From: Candidatus Merdivivens pullicola
Lineage (GTDB): Bacteria > Bacteroidota > Bacteroidia > Bacteroidales > UBA932
Length of the DNA: 39,511 nucleotides
Direction of reading: 5' to 3'
NCBI GenBank assembly: GCA_017694945.1
Contig: JADIMA010000067.1
Coordinates: 1 to 39,511, forward strand
The position numbers were made by a program, and so were the translations under genes. The notes beneath the pieces are model-generated. The model was given only the letters and a program-made list of their open reading frames with translations, had not been told where the DNA came from and searched no databases. This document shows positions 1-8,352 of this stretch, piece by piece; within the stretch, counting starts at the first letter, position 1; each line of letters opens with the position of its first letter.

Positions 1-90
1 GCGTGCTTTCTGACCGTAAAAAGCACGGCTACCCCTCCCAGAATGCACTGCGGAACACATTGGCGTGCTTTCTGGCCGGAGAAGGCACGC
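1..90. repeat. 90-bp double-hairpin repeat, copy 1
   Basis: Two hairpins flank a central 36-nt part. The left arm starts GCGTGCTTTCT and closes with AAGCACG; the right is GCGTGCTTTCT-ggccgg-AGAAGGCACGC. The reverse complement of 36548-36637 aligns to it over all 90 bases without a gap, about 69 of 90 identical by hand count. The arms are best conserved. The element lies outside any recognisable gene here, about 285 bp before the first fimbrial-locus gene. It begins at the window edge, so more may lie to the left. Family unknown; a small non-autonomous palindromic element is the simplest reading. Confidence 0.85.
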
Positions 91-111
91 CTCTGCCCCC
101 CATACAAGGGG

Positions 112-142
112 GTATTTTTGCGGATAATCATATTATTTTTCA
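112..142. repeat. Repeat arm shared with 30993-31120 element
   Basis: This stretch begins GTATTTTTGCGGATAATCAT and continues A/T-rich. It matches 31091-31120, where the first 20 bases differ at one position, and the reverse complement of 30993-31022. It is probably one terminal arm of the same element family; its partner arm would lie left of the window. TATTTTTG inside it also fits the Bacteroidota -7 consensus. Confidence 0.55.
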
Positions 143-171
143 AAAACGGCAAGATATACTTAATTACTATG

Positions 172-322
172 TAATTGTTGGTTTTTTTCGTATTGCAAAC
201 TTGACATTCTGTTTATGCCGGATAAAAACGGGAGATTGTAAAAGGGATTCAATGTCAGCCGGTAAAATAAATTTCATGCTTTGAAAAAATATATTACCTT
301 TGCAGCGAATAACCAACGATTA
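172..322. repeat. Inverted 12-mers flanking the fimbrial promoter
   Basis: TAATTGTTGGTT at 172-183 and AACCAACGATTA at 311-322 are inverted copies with 11 of 12 positions matching. They enclose 127 bp that contain the predicted -7 box (295-302). The layout resembles invertible promoter segments known from Bacteroides surface-structure loci, but the arms are short and no invertase is seen in the window. It may be chance in A/T-rich DNA. Confidence 0.4.
272..302 (+). promoter_or_regulatory. Predicted promoter of the fimbrial operon
   Basis: TACCTTTG (295-302) fits the Bacteroidota -7 consensus TAnnTTTG. TTTC at 272-275, 19 nt upstream, is a one-mismatch -33 TTTG. Transcription would start near 309 and leave a leader of about 65 nt before the ATG at 375. 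Confidence 0.55.
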
Positions 323-374
323 TTAATGAATGCTTTGCCGGGTCTGTCCCGGCACATATGGGATTAATTATTTA

Positions 375-1001
375 ATGAAAAAGTTACTTGTGCTTTTAAC
401 GGCCCTCGTATTGTCGGCCGTATCGTCACATACTATTGTGGCGAAAGAGAGGGACACTGAATTCCGCCCTTTCATTGCGGTTAAGACCAATTTGGTCTAT
501 TGGGCTACGGCTTTGCCGGATTTTAACAGTTATACTTTCGTTCCGAATCTGGAAGCGGAATATTTTTTCTGTGACAGATGGTCTGTCGCAGGACTGGGAA
601 ATTATGCCAAATGGGGTTACGGGGACGGGAAATTTTTCGGAATATCGTCCTGGAGCCTCGAACCACGCTGGTGGATATGGGGAGACGGCAGATTCAACTG
701 GATATACATCGGAATTTACGGACAAATGGGCGACTATGATGTCCAGAATGGCGATGGAGGCCAGTTCGGATTTACCGGCCCGTTCTGGAGCGCCGGACTT
801 TCCTTCGGAGTAACAGTTCCGTTTTCAGACAGATTCGGGGTCGAAGTGGGATTAAGGGCCGGTTACCGCCAGAGTGAAGTCAACGGGTATTCTTACGAAG
901 CCCCGGAATATTTCCGTGATTACACCGAAACCGACAGACACTGGGGATTGACCGGACTGAAAGTATCATTCTACTACCGTTTCGGAAAAGGTTCCATGTA
1001 A
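375..1001 (+). CDS. DUF3575-like outer-membrane protein at head of fimbrial operon
   Basis: A 208-residue protein with a Sec signal peptide (MKK, hydrophobic core, cleavage near residues 20-25) and no lipobox cysteine. The mature part is rich in aromatic and glycine residues in alternating strands (FNWIYIGIYGQMG, FWSAGLSFGVTVPF, GLKVSFYYRFG) and ends in an aromatic-containing strand, as expected of a small outer-membrane barrel. The pattern fits DUF3575 proteins, which often sit beside Mfa/Fim genes in Bacteroidales. I start at 375 because an upstream ATG (330) would put non-signal sequence before a clear signal peptide. It lies 12 bp before the next gene and probably heads its operon. Its role in fimbria assembly or export is inferred from position only. 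Confidence 0.75.
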   Translation: MKKLLVLLTALVLSAVSSHTIVAKERDTEFRPFIAVKTNLVYWATALPDFNSYTFVPNLEAEYFFCDRWSVAGLGNYAKWGYGDGKFFGISSWSLEPRWWIWGDGRFNWIYIGIYGQMGDYDVQNGDGGQFGFTGPFWSAGLSFGVTVPFSDRFGVEVGLRAGYRQSEVNGYSYEAPEYFRDYTETDRHWGLTGLKVSFYYRFGKGSM

Positions 1002-1013
1002 AAAAACAATGCC

Positions 1014-1886
1014 ATGAAAACTAATATTTTTTATACCTTAATATTAATAGGGCTTGCAGCCGTCGCAAGTTCATGTACCGAGCGAAGCCTCAGCGAAAGA
1101 CCTGAAGACGGCCCGCTTAAGATATCTTTCACATGGCCGGAAAACGAAGAAGGTGCAGAGTCCGAAGTGGCGGGAGCCAGCATCTGGCTGTACGGGAGCG
1201 ACGGGACGCTTTATTTTTCCGGAGAAACTTCCAGCGAGAGTTATGAAGCAAGAGTACCGGCAGACACTTACATTGCCATAGTGGTGAATTCCGACTACAT
1301 CAATGCCGAATGCAGCAATGCTGCCGCGAGTTACACAAACAGGATCAATGCCGATGAAGAATCCGGACAGGAAGGATATCTCACAGATGTTGACAAAGTA
1401 TTCTGCGGAGGCATTTCCGGGATAACTGTAAACGGCGGCAACAAAATCACCGAAGCCGTAATCAACACTGTCAATGTCGTAAAATACCTGCATTTCGACA
1501 TAGATCCGGCATATATTACGGGAATGTCGTCTATAGACATTACCATGAGCGGAATCGTTCCTGCCGTATATCTTTATGACGGAAGATATACAGACGACCC
1601 TACGGCCAACATGACAGTAGAAGCAATCCCGGACGGAGAAGAATATTATGCGGACATGTCCGTTTTCGGCTACATGGGCGAAAATGTCATATATGCGACA
1701 ATACACTACCCTGACGGAAGTTACGAGACTACTATTCCTCAGGACATCAGCGAAGAACTCGGGCAACTTCCCGACGAAGGCGGAGAGATTGACATAACCC
1801 TGTCCCTTTACGACGGCGGGGAAGTATCCGTAACAGTCACTGTCGGACAATGGGAAAAAGGTTCCGGCTCAGGTACGATAGTTTAA
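1014..1886 (+). CDS. DUF5119/Mfa2-like lipoprotein, fimbrial anchor candidate
   Basis: A 290-residue lipoprotein: the signal peptide ends in VASSC with the lipidation cysteine at residue 21. The mature protein is acidic and predicted all-beta. The opening strand LKISFTW, then a stretch with VAGASIWLYGSDG and YEARVPADTYIAIVVN, resembles DUF5119 and FimB/Mfa2-type proteins, which anchor type V fimbriae and limit their length. It lies between the DUF3575 gene and the fimbrillins, the usual place for such a gene. DUF5119 versus Mfa2 cannot be settled by eye. No truncation or frameshift is seen. Confidence 0.6.
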   Translation: MKTNIFYTLILIGLAAVASSCTERSLSERPEDGPLKISFTWPENEEGAESEVAGASIWLYGSDGTLYFSGETSSESYEARVPADTYIAIVVNSDYINAECSNAAASYTNRINADEESGQEGYLTDVDKVFCGGISGITVNGGNKITEAVINTVNVVKYLHFDIDPAYITGMSSIDITMSGIVPAVYLYDGRYTDDPTANMTVEAIPDGEEYYADMSVFGYMGENVIYATIHYPDGSYETTIPQDISEELGQLPDEGGEIDITLSLYDGGEVSVTVTVGQWEKGSGSGTIV

Positions 1887-1921
1887 AATAAAGAAAATAA
1901 AAACTGATAATTTAACTTGAC

Positions 1922-2818
1922 ATGAAAAAGATTTTGTTTCCACTGATGGCTTTTGCCATCATTGTCGGGTGCAACGAAAAAAGCGCCACAGAGGACAGAG
2001 TACCTATCCTGTTGAATTCAGGAGTTGCCGAACTGACAAAGGCTCCGGTAGAAAACGGTACTTCGGCCACAGTCAGGATTGAAGGATGGGAAACCAACGC
2101 CGGAGTACCTGACTTTACAGCCACATCGACATGGCAGTCATCTGCCGCAGTAAAGGTACAGGACAATCCAGCCGCAATCACTCTTGTGCCTACGCAGTAT
2201 TATCATGCTTCATCGGATTACGACACATACATCATGGGATGGTATCCTGTTGTCGAAGCAGCAAACGGAGTTCTCACCTTTAAAGGCGACGCTACCGAAG
2301 ACATCATGGTTTCCAATACGGTTTTCGGGGACAAAGACGACCAGATTGACGAAGCCCTTACCTTCACTCACCTCACTTCGCAATTGAGATTCCTTGTAAA
2401 GAAAGACGGAACTGCCGATGAGGGCCTAACAATCAAATCAATCGTACTTAATGGAGCATCCGCCCCGCTCACAGTCACAATACCTGACGGCCTGGTAGAA
2501 AGCGTGCAGGAATTTGAAAACGGGCTCAATGTTCCCGACATAAAGGAAAGCGAAATACTTGCCGATGTCGCACAGGCAGGCGGAGCAGTCCTCATATCCC
2601 CTGTGGACAACAATACTGACATCACTTTGGATATAACCATCGGCCTTCCAGAAGGCGGAGAATATGTCTATGAAGATGTAGCATTCACAACCCTTGACGG
2701 CAAACTTGCAGCCGGCACCGCTTATGACATTACGATGACTTTCAAGCAGAAGGAAATCGTGCTTACCGCCAACATAGTTCCATGGAACGAGTCGGAGGGA
2801 TCAGTTGACATATTTTAA
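1922..2818 (+). CDS. Fimbrillin family protein (Mfa-like), first of three
   Basis: A 298-residue lipoprotein precursor (IIVGC, lipidation Cys17). It has fimbrillin marks: a central FTHLTSQLRF at about 148-157 and a C-terminal strand pair with ITMTFKQKEIVLTANIVPW near the end. Type V pilins are exported as lipoproteins, trimmed at the N-terminus, and polymerise by strand exchange; that applies here only by family. Gaps to the next genes are short (18 bp to the second fimbrillin), so it is co-transcribed. It resembles the second fimbrillin (2837-3748) more than the third in the WYP and FxHxT segments. Minor or accessory subunit is my guess. Confidence 0.85.
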   Translation: MKKILFPLMAFAIIVGCNEKSATEDRVPILLNSGVAELTKAPVENGTSATVRIEGWETNAGVPDFTATSTWQSSAAVKVQDNPAAITLVPTQYYHASSDYDTYIMGWYPVVEAANGVLTFKGDATEDIMVSNTVFGDKDDQIDEALTFTHLTSQLRFLVKKDGTADEGLTIKSIVLNGASAPLTVTIPDGLVESVQEFENGLNVPDIKESEILADVAQAGGAVLISPVDNNTDITLDITIGLPEGGEYVYEDVAFTTLDGKLAAGTAYDITMTFKQKEIVLTANIVPWNESEGSVDIF

Positions 2819-2836
2819 TAAAGGATAAAGACAGAT

Positions 2837-3748
2837 ATGAAAAAGATTCTTTTTGCATTACTTCCTGTCGCCGTTCTTTTCTCATGCACGGAAAGGGTGA
2901 CAGGTTCGGACGACAACACTCCTGTACAGATTACGCTCAGCGCAGGGATGCCTGCTACCGGTGTCCAGGCAAAAGCCCCCGTTGAAAGCGATGATACATT
3001 TGTCGCTGCCGTAGCCGGATGGGTGACCTATGGCTCCAGCGTAAACTACGCTTCAGAGGAAACCTGGCTGTCGGTTACATCGGCTATTTCAGGCGACGCT
3101 TCACAGCAGGCCATCCAGCTCAATCCGCTCCGCTATTACGAACCGGACAACAACTACAGGACTTTCATGAAAGCATGGTATCCAGAGGGAGTCCTTTCCG
3201 ATGGCGTTGTAACATTTTCCAACTTCGACGGCTCTGTTGACGCCATGCTTGCAGGCGAAATATCCGGTTCGAAACTCGACAACGAAAACAAAGTGCTTGT
3301 TTTCAACCACATGACGACGCAGATCAATTTCGTTGTCGTAAAAGACGAGTCTCTTGCAGCAGGAACCGCCCTGGAGTCGATAACCATCAAGGATGCCGCC
3401 ATACCAACAGGCTTCGACCTCTCTACGGATAAAGTGATCTACTCACCTGTAACCAACGGCCTCAGTGTGAGAGGCATTGCTGAAAACCTCATCATCGGCA
3501 CCAATCCGGAAGGAGACATTGCAGGAGAACCTGTCATGATTGAACCTTTTAAAGGAAACACGATGTTCCTTGATGTAAGGACATCTGCCGCTTTCTATGA
3601 AAACGTACAGGTGATAATCGATGAAGATGCAGACTTCCAGCCGGGCAAGGCATACACCATCACCCTGACATTTACTCAGGAAGACATCTCCCTTAAAGCA
3701 TCTGTCACCGAATGGACACACGGCACAGGAAGCGGAATTGTAGAATAA
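2837..3748 (+). CDS. Fimbrillin family protein, second of three
   Basis: A 303-residue lipoprotein precursor with VLFSC and lipidation Cys17. The fold marks are an AWYPEG segment near 113-118, FNHMTTQINF at 156-165, and a C-terminal YTITLTFTQEDISLKASVTEW block. It is a clear paralogue of its upstream neighbour, probably by tandem duplication followed by divergence. It lies 18 bp after the first fimbrillin and 32 bp before the third. Likely a structural or accessory subunit of a type V-like fimbria. Which of the three subunits forms the shaft cannot be read from sequence alone. Confidence 0.85.
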   Translation: MKKILFALLPVAVLFSCTERVTGSDDNTPVQITLSAGMPATGVQAKAPVESDDTFVAAVAGWVTYGSSVNYASEETWLSVTSAISGDASQQAIQLNPLRYYEPDNNYRTFMKAWYPEGVLSDGVVTFSNFDGSVDAMLAGEISGSKLDNENKVLVFNHMTTQINFVVVKDESLAAGTALESITIKDAAIPTGFDLSTDKVIYSPVTNGLSVRGIAENLIIGTNPEGDIAGEPVMIEPFKGNTMFLDVRTSAAFYENVQVIIDEDADFQPGKAYTITLTFTQEDISLKASVTEWTHGTGSGIVE

Positions 3749-3780
3749 AATCAGTAAACAAACATTAAAAACACAATAAA

Positions 3781-4692
3781 ATGAAAAAATTGATTATTGC
3801 GGCTTTGGCCGTTGCAGCTGTTGCAGGCTGCCAGAAACAGGGAAACGTAGTTGAAGAACAGAGTACCCCTATCATCGTAAAGGCTGGTTTCAGCGTAACT
3901 GCAGACACTAAAGCCATCAATGCAGAGGGAACAGGCTTTGTACAGGGCGAAGATGTATTCCGTATCTGGGCATACGATGGCGTGGATGCCCCTGCCAATC
4001 TCTATGACAACATAGCCAACCATCAAGTTGACATGAAAGCAAACAACGAGTTCCATCTCAATGAGCCTAAATTCTATCCGGTAAACGGCAACAAACTTTA
4101 CTTCTATGCCTATGCTCCTGCGGCAAATACCGTAAGCCAGGGTACAGGACTTGCTGACGCCACCGCCACATTTACTCTGAACGGCGGCCAGGACATCATT
4201 TATGCCAATGATGTGACCGGCTATGACAAGACAGGCGATGCTCAGCCAGATCTTGAATTCAACCACAAAATGACCTGCATTGAATTCCATGTAATTGCAG
4301 ACGAAAACTTCGGTGACGGAATGTTGCTTAAGAACATATCTATCCTCAGCCAGCCGAACCAGGGTGTCATGAACGTGGTAGATGGCGACATTAATTTCAG
4401 CGGCAGCACGACATATTCAAACACCATTGCCGATGTTGAAATAGAAAAAACTGAAAAACTTGTCGCTACTGTCTATATTTCTCCTGAACAGACAAGCAAC
4501 ACCTTCCAGGTACAAGCCACTGCAAGCGAAACCGTCTTCCCGGCAGCAAATGTAACGCTCGTTCCTAAAGACGGAAAAACGGAAGGTGTAAAATATAAAG
4601 TTATCCTGACATTCAAAGCTAAGGAAATTATCCCTACAGCAAGCATCGTTCCGTGGGTTGATGGAGAAGATGTAAATGTTGATATCCAATAA
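3781..4692 (+). CDS. Fimbrillin family protein, third; major-subunit candidate
   Basis: A 303-residue lipoprotein precursor (AAVAGC, Cys17). It has LYFYAYAP (about 106-113), FNHKMTCIEF (160-169) and a terminal ILTFKAKEIIPTASIVPW block, all typical of Mfa_like_1 fimbrillins. It is closer to the general fimbrillin pattern than the two upstream paralogues. Its codon use seems more A/T-ending than its neighbours', as in highly expressed genes (visual impression). It is followed by a strong GC-rich hairpin at 4727-4757 and the longest gap inside the operon. That arrangement often separates an abundant major pilin from low-level tip genes, so I suggest this is the shaft subunit. That is an inference. 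Confidence 0.85.
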   Translation: MKKLIIAALAVAAVAGCQKQGNVVEEQSTPIIVKAGFSVTADTKAINAEGTGFVQGEDVFRIWAYDGVDAPANLYDNIANHQVDMKANNEFHLNEPKFYPVNGNKLYFYAYAPAANTVSQGTGLADATATFTLNGGQDIIYANDVTGYDKTGDAQPDLEFNHKMTCIEFHVIADENFGDGMLLKNISILSQPNQGVMNVVDGDINFSGSTTYSNTIADVEIEKTEKLVATVYISPEQTSNTFQVQATASETVFPAANVTLVPKDGKTEGVKYKVILTFKAKEIIPTASIVPWVDGEDVNVDIQ

Positions 4693-4726
4693 AATATTCT
4701 GACATCTCCGGATAACCACGTTTTCG

Positions 4727-4757
4727 GCCGGAGGGGGTTGAACGTTCCCCTTCCGGC
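4727..4757 (+). promoter_or_regulatory. Intra-operon hairpin after third fimbrillin
   Basis: The dyad GCCGGAGGGGG-ttgaacg-TTCCCCTTCCGGC can form a stem of about 12 pairs including wobble. It lies in the 95-bp gap between the third fimbrillin and the next gene. No U-run follows, so it is more likely an attenuator or an RNA 3'-end stabiliser than a full terminator. Confidence 0.55.
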
Positions 4758-4787
4758 TGCCAGATAAAAACTTATAATTTTTACGCT

Positions 4788-6212
4788 ATGAATCGTGTAA
4801 TTAATATACGGAAAATCCTGTTTGCGGCAATCGCCTTCGGAATTGTGTCCGGATGTTCCGAAAAGCCTCTTGAAGAGAGGGAGCAGTTGCAGATAAGTGC
4901 TTCCGTTTCCTTTGCGCCGCGCAACGAAGTCGGCGGGGTCATAGACAATTCAATGATAGAAAACCTCGATTTCAGTTTTCTCAGGGCCGAAATAGGCAGA
5001 AGAAGTATTGAATACCAACCGGATGTCATTAGCGCTTCGTGCATATTTCCTGATGGTGAAAGCGAAGAAGCCACTGTTATTTTCAGCCCGAAACAATACT
5101 ACAAACCCGACGGGAGTTATTCAATGATGGAAGGCTGGTATCCTGCAGGCACTTATAACAGTGAAAGCATGGAAGTTTCAATACCTTTTGACGGGAATGT
5201 CGATATAATCGCTTCACAATTCCTGATAGGCAATTACGAGGATCGCGCAATAGATGATCTCTTCATATTCAACCATCAGTTGACGCAGTTGCAACTGGAG
5301 GTCATCGCCGAGTCTGAACTTGCCGCACAGAAATGGGGAAAAGTGACCTCAATCACGATGACGGGAGAAAGCGACACATATATAAATGTACTTCCAGAAA
5401 ATGAAAGTCAAGCAGAAGAAGGAGTTTATGCCGATTTCGATGGAACTTCAGACCATGCGGTGACTCTTCCGTCCGAAGAGATTGAAATCCCTTATGAAAA
5501 AGCCGCACCGGCAGGAATGCTCATGGTTGAACCTCGAACTATCGGCACACGGTCATCGATGACATTTCTTATTGAAACCACGGGAAACGGTACCACGGAA
5601 GTCGTAATTGACGCCGAAGAATTTAACGGCGAGAAGTTCCCGGCTGGTACGGCAAGAAAAGTCACCCTCCGTTTCCTGCAAGGAACCATTGAAATCATCG
5701 TATATGCAGACCCGGTGCCGTGGGACACTCCGGAAACAGTAGAACACAACATCGGTGAAAACCAGGCGTATGTCAGGAAGGGCGAAAACTACATAGTAAC
5801 CAAGAATATGTTCGGCAATGCCGCCGGATGGAATGTCAGATCGGAAGAATGGACTGCTGAAACCGATTATTCTTCCGAAGACATGGACTCTGTTCCAGCC
5901 GTGCTTGAAGTATATACGGAGGATTCCGGAAATATGTCTCATTCCGAAGCCGTATCGACCTGCTCGGATCTCGGTGAAGGATGGAGACTTCCTTGCCGGA
6001 TGGAACTGCAACTGATTGCTGCCTATAAAGATCAATTGGACAAACCTGCCAAAGACGGCAGCGTGCATACTCCGGAGGGGGCGTATTGGTCGGCAACGGT
6101 TGACGGCTCCGGCAATGCGTTCTATGTTGACATGTCGGACATCTCCTCTGCTCCAGAGACAGTTACAGCCGCTTATAATGTGCGCTGCGTTAGGGATATT
6201 GTAATGGAATAA
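4788..6212 (+). CDS. Fimbrillin with C-terminal Lcl/DUF1566-like module, tip candidate
   Basis: A 474-residue lipoprotein (IVSGC, Cys23) in two parts. Residues 24-312 are a fimbrillin domain (WYPAGTY near 117, FNHQLTQLQL 161-170, a closing IEIIVYADPVPW). Residues about 330-474 match the Lcl_C/DUF1566 pattern: GEGWRLPCRMEL, YWSATV and the closing VRCVRD. Such modules are common on tip and secreted proteins of Bacteroidales and are C-type-lectin-like in fold. The fusion suggests a subunit added at the fibre end, where the extra domain would face outward. It lies after the hairpin and 13 bp before the larger tip candidate, which ends in the same module. Ligand unknown. Confidence 0.75.
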   Translation: MNRVINIRKILFAAIAFGIVSGCSEKPLEEREQLQISASVSFAPRNEVGGVIDNSMIENLDFSFLRAEIGRRSIEYQPDVISASCIFPDGESEEATVIFSPKQYYKPDGSYSMMEGWYPAGTYNSESMEVSIPFDGNVDIIASQFLIGNYEDRAIDDLFIFNHQLTQLQLEVIAESELAAQKWGKVTSITMTGESDTYINVLPENESQAEEGVYADFDGTSDHAVTLPSEEIEIPYEKAAPAGMLMVEPRTIGTRSSMTFLIETTGNGTTEVVIDAEEFNGEKFPAGTARKVTLRFLQGTIEIIVYADPVPWDTPETVEHNIGENQAYVRKGENYIVTKNMFGNAAGWNVRSEEWTAETDYSSEDMDSVPAVLEVYTEDSGNMSHSEAVSTCSDLGEGWRLPCRMELQLIAAYKDQLDKPAKDGSVHTPEGAYWSATVDGSGNAFYVDMSDISSAPETVTAAYNVRCVRDIVME

Positions 6213-6225
6213 TAGATTAACAGCC

Positions 6226-8271
6226 ATGAAAATAATATTTAGAATACTCATATTCGGACTTTGTATGACTGTTCTCTCATGCGTGAAAGAACCGGCATCC
6301 GATATGAAGAAAAACATGTCAAGCATCATATTGGCTCCTGACTTTGTCCGCAACATAGAAGTAAAGGGAGTTTCCAGGCCGAACGGCTACGAAAACACCA
6401 TCAACAATATATGGGTGATTCCGTTCGACGCTTCGGGCAATGTGCTGCAGGACAACGGGGCAAGCATGGCCCAGTATTTCATGGGGGATCAGATTACTCC
6501 CCTTGAAGACGGGAAGTACTCAATAGAAGTATTGCTCGGCTCACCTGCCGAAGTATATTTCGTAGCCAACACAGGAAATCCCTCTCTGTTCTCCGCGACA
6601 AGCGTAAATAAGGATTTCGTCAAAACGAGGTCGATCGCCATTGCAAGCGAAGGGGAACTTGTACCTCAGGGAACAGGCATCATCATGTCCGGAAACTGGG
6701 TGTCAAACGGCACTTCGGTCATCAGCGAAATACCGATGAAACGCGCCCTTGCAAAAGTGACCCTCAATCTCCGCACCGGAGACAAAGTTGCAGCGAACGA
6801 AGAGGCTTTCGCCGTGCAGAGCGTACAGATGATGAACGTACCGAATATCCAGTATTATTTCCGCGAAACGGATGAACTTGTCCCCGGCAACGGAATACCC
6901 GCATATCCTGAAATAAACGACGCCCTTGTTCCGTTCGACTACACAGCAATCGAAACCGAAGACACTCCTCTTACGACCCTGTGGCCTGAACTGCAATGGA
7001 TGTCAACCACAGCTTCCGGAAAGTCAGGAAGACTGGTTCCGCAATCAGGAGTTACTGCCGACAATTTCTGGTGGTATCTGCCTGAAAACGGACGTGGCAC
7101 GGGAACGGCTTCCGACCAGCGTTACAAAAGCGCAGAAGAATACATGCCTTCAGGACAGGCCGGATATTGCACCTTTATCCGAATTAAAGGTTATTACAAG
7201 AGCGGGGAACTTGCCACGGAAGTCACTTATGATGTCTATCTTGGAGAAGACAACACCTCGGACTACAATATCATAAGGAATACCAACTATACCGTCACAG
7301 TTACAATCGAAGGCATAGACAGGATGGATACCCGAATCAATGCAGATCTTGAGGACGGGGGCTTTGAATCCATAAACTATATAGATTATACGGACAATGC
7401 CTCTCCGTGGATCGTGGTCGCCGCTGAAAACAAGGATCAGGTCGCTTCAACCAACATGACTTTGCCGGAAGGCTGGCGCGTTCCTACCAAAAAGGACATG
7501 ATGCTGGAATATGTCTATACGGCTGTGACCAACAGTTCTGCATTCGATGGAGGATTTTTCTGGCTGAATGAAACGAAAAGCGACGATCCAACGATCAGAT
7601 GGTTCATCGCCATAGGTATAGGCGAGATAGTGCTGGCCAAAGAAGACGCTTCGTATTTTTTAAGGGGAGTCAAAGATGTCAGCACAGGTTTCAGATATCC
7701 TTATGTCCAAGGAGGAAAGGGAGGCAGCAACATCATAGTCTCACGTGACGCAAACGGCGGAGTAAGAGAAGAATATGTCAGGACGAGCCGCACTACTACC
7801 GTTAACGGGAGCGAATGGGACTGGTGGGTTCAAGGCACTCCGCATCACACTGAAATACGGGCTTCAAACATAGTATCAGCAAAATTCGAGGTCGGTACAA
7901 AAGCAATCGACCTTGATTTCCAGCGACGTGTGACATGGGACGATGCGGCAGAGTACTGCTCGGATCAAGGCAAAGGCTGGAGGCTGCCTACGCAGCGCGA
8001 ACTCATGCTGATGTTCGTAATGAACGATTACCTTGAAGACGGCCTCCTGCCGAGCACCAACGATGTATATCCGGGAGAAGGCGAGACAATGAACCATGTA
8101 TTCTACTGGTCCGGAACTGAAGACAATTCAAGTACCGACTCTGCCAATACCGCATGGAGCGTCTGCTTCTGCAATGGAGACGATGTAGAACACAGCGGAA
8201 TTAACGGAAAGGTAGAAGGTTATATGAAAACCGGAACCAATTACGTAAGGTGCGTAAGGGACATATACTGA
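6226..8271 (+). CDS. Large DUF4906-like fimbrial tip protein with two Lcl-type modules
   Basis: A 681-residue lipoprotein (TVLSC, Cys19). The N-terminal half is fimbrillin-like beta structure. The middle has FWWYLPENGRGTG (about 281-293) followed by YDVYLGEDNTSDYNIIRNTNY (335-355), the signature of DUF4906-type minor fimbrial proteins. The C-terminal part carries a weaker GWRVPTKKDMM (416 on) and a full Lcl module: GWRLPTQRELM (584 on), FYWSGTED (625 on), VRCVRDIY at the end. The large last gene of a type V locus is usually a tip or adhesin protein. It ends 37 bp before a strong terminator and closes the operon. Confidence 0.75.
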   Translation: MKIIFRILIFGLCMTVLSCVKEPASDMKKNMSSIILAPDFVRNIEVKGVSRPNGYENTINNIWVIPFDASGNVLQDNGASMAQYFMGDQITPLEDGKYSIEVLLGSPAEVYFVANTGNPSLFSATSVNKDFVKTRSIAIASEGELVPQGTGIIMSGNWVSNGTSVISEIPMKRALAKVTLNLRTGDKVAANEEAFAVQSVQMMNVPNIQYYFRETDELVPGNGIPAYPEINDALVPFDYTAIETEDTPLTTLWPELQWMSTTASGKSGRLVPQSGVTADNFWWYLPENGRGTGTASDQRYKSAEEYMPSGQAGYCTFIRIKGYYKSGELATEVTYDVYLGEDNTSDYNIIRNTNYTVTVTIEGIDRMDTRINADLEDGGFESINYIDYTDNASPWIVVAAENKDQVASTNMTLPEGWRVPTKKDMMLEYVYTAVTNSSAFDGGFFWLNETKSDDPTIRWFIAIGIGEIVLAKEDASYFLRGVKDVSTGFRYPYVQGGKGGSNIIVSRDANGGVREEYVRTSRTTTVNGSEWDWWVQGTPHHTEIRASNIVSAKFEVGTKAIDLDFQRRVTWDDAAEYCSDQGKGWRLPTQRELMLMFVMNDYLEDGLLPSTNDVYPGEGETMNHVFYWSGTEDNSSTDSANTAWSVCFCNGDDVEHSGINGKVEGYMKTGTNYVRCVRDIY

Positions 8272-8307
8272 AACTGAATACCGGCAATAATAAATGGAAT
8301 GGTTTTA

Positions 8308-8347
8308 ATCAAGGCCGTGTCAGATAATGAATTGGCACGGCCTTGAT
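8308..8347. terminator. Convergent terminator between fimbrial operon and fucosidase
   Basis: ATCAAGGCCGTG (8308-8319) pairs perfectly with CACGGCCTTGAT (8336-8347) over a 16-nt loop. It lies between two convergent genes and probably serves both strands. U-runs are weak on both sides. Confidence 0.75.
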
Positions 8348-8352
8348 GTATT

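Noticed and set aside
3-284. 93-codon open frame across the left intergenic region
   Set aside because: It runs through the 90-bp repeat and A/T-rich promoter DNA, has no family match and no sensible start context.
1071-1850. 259-codon frame opposite the DUF5119-like gene
   Set aside because: Shadow of a lipoprotein gene inside an operon; Cys/Tyr/Val-rich composition is typical of antisense reading.
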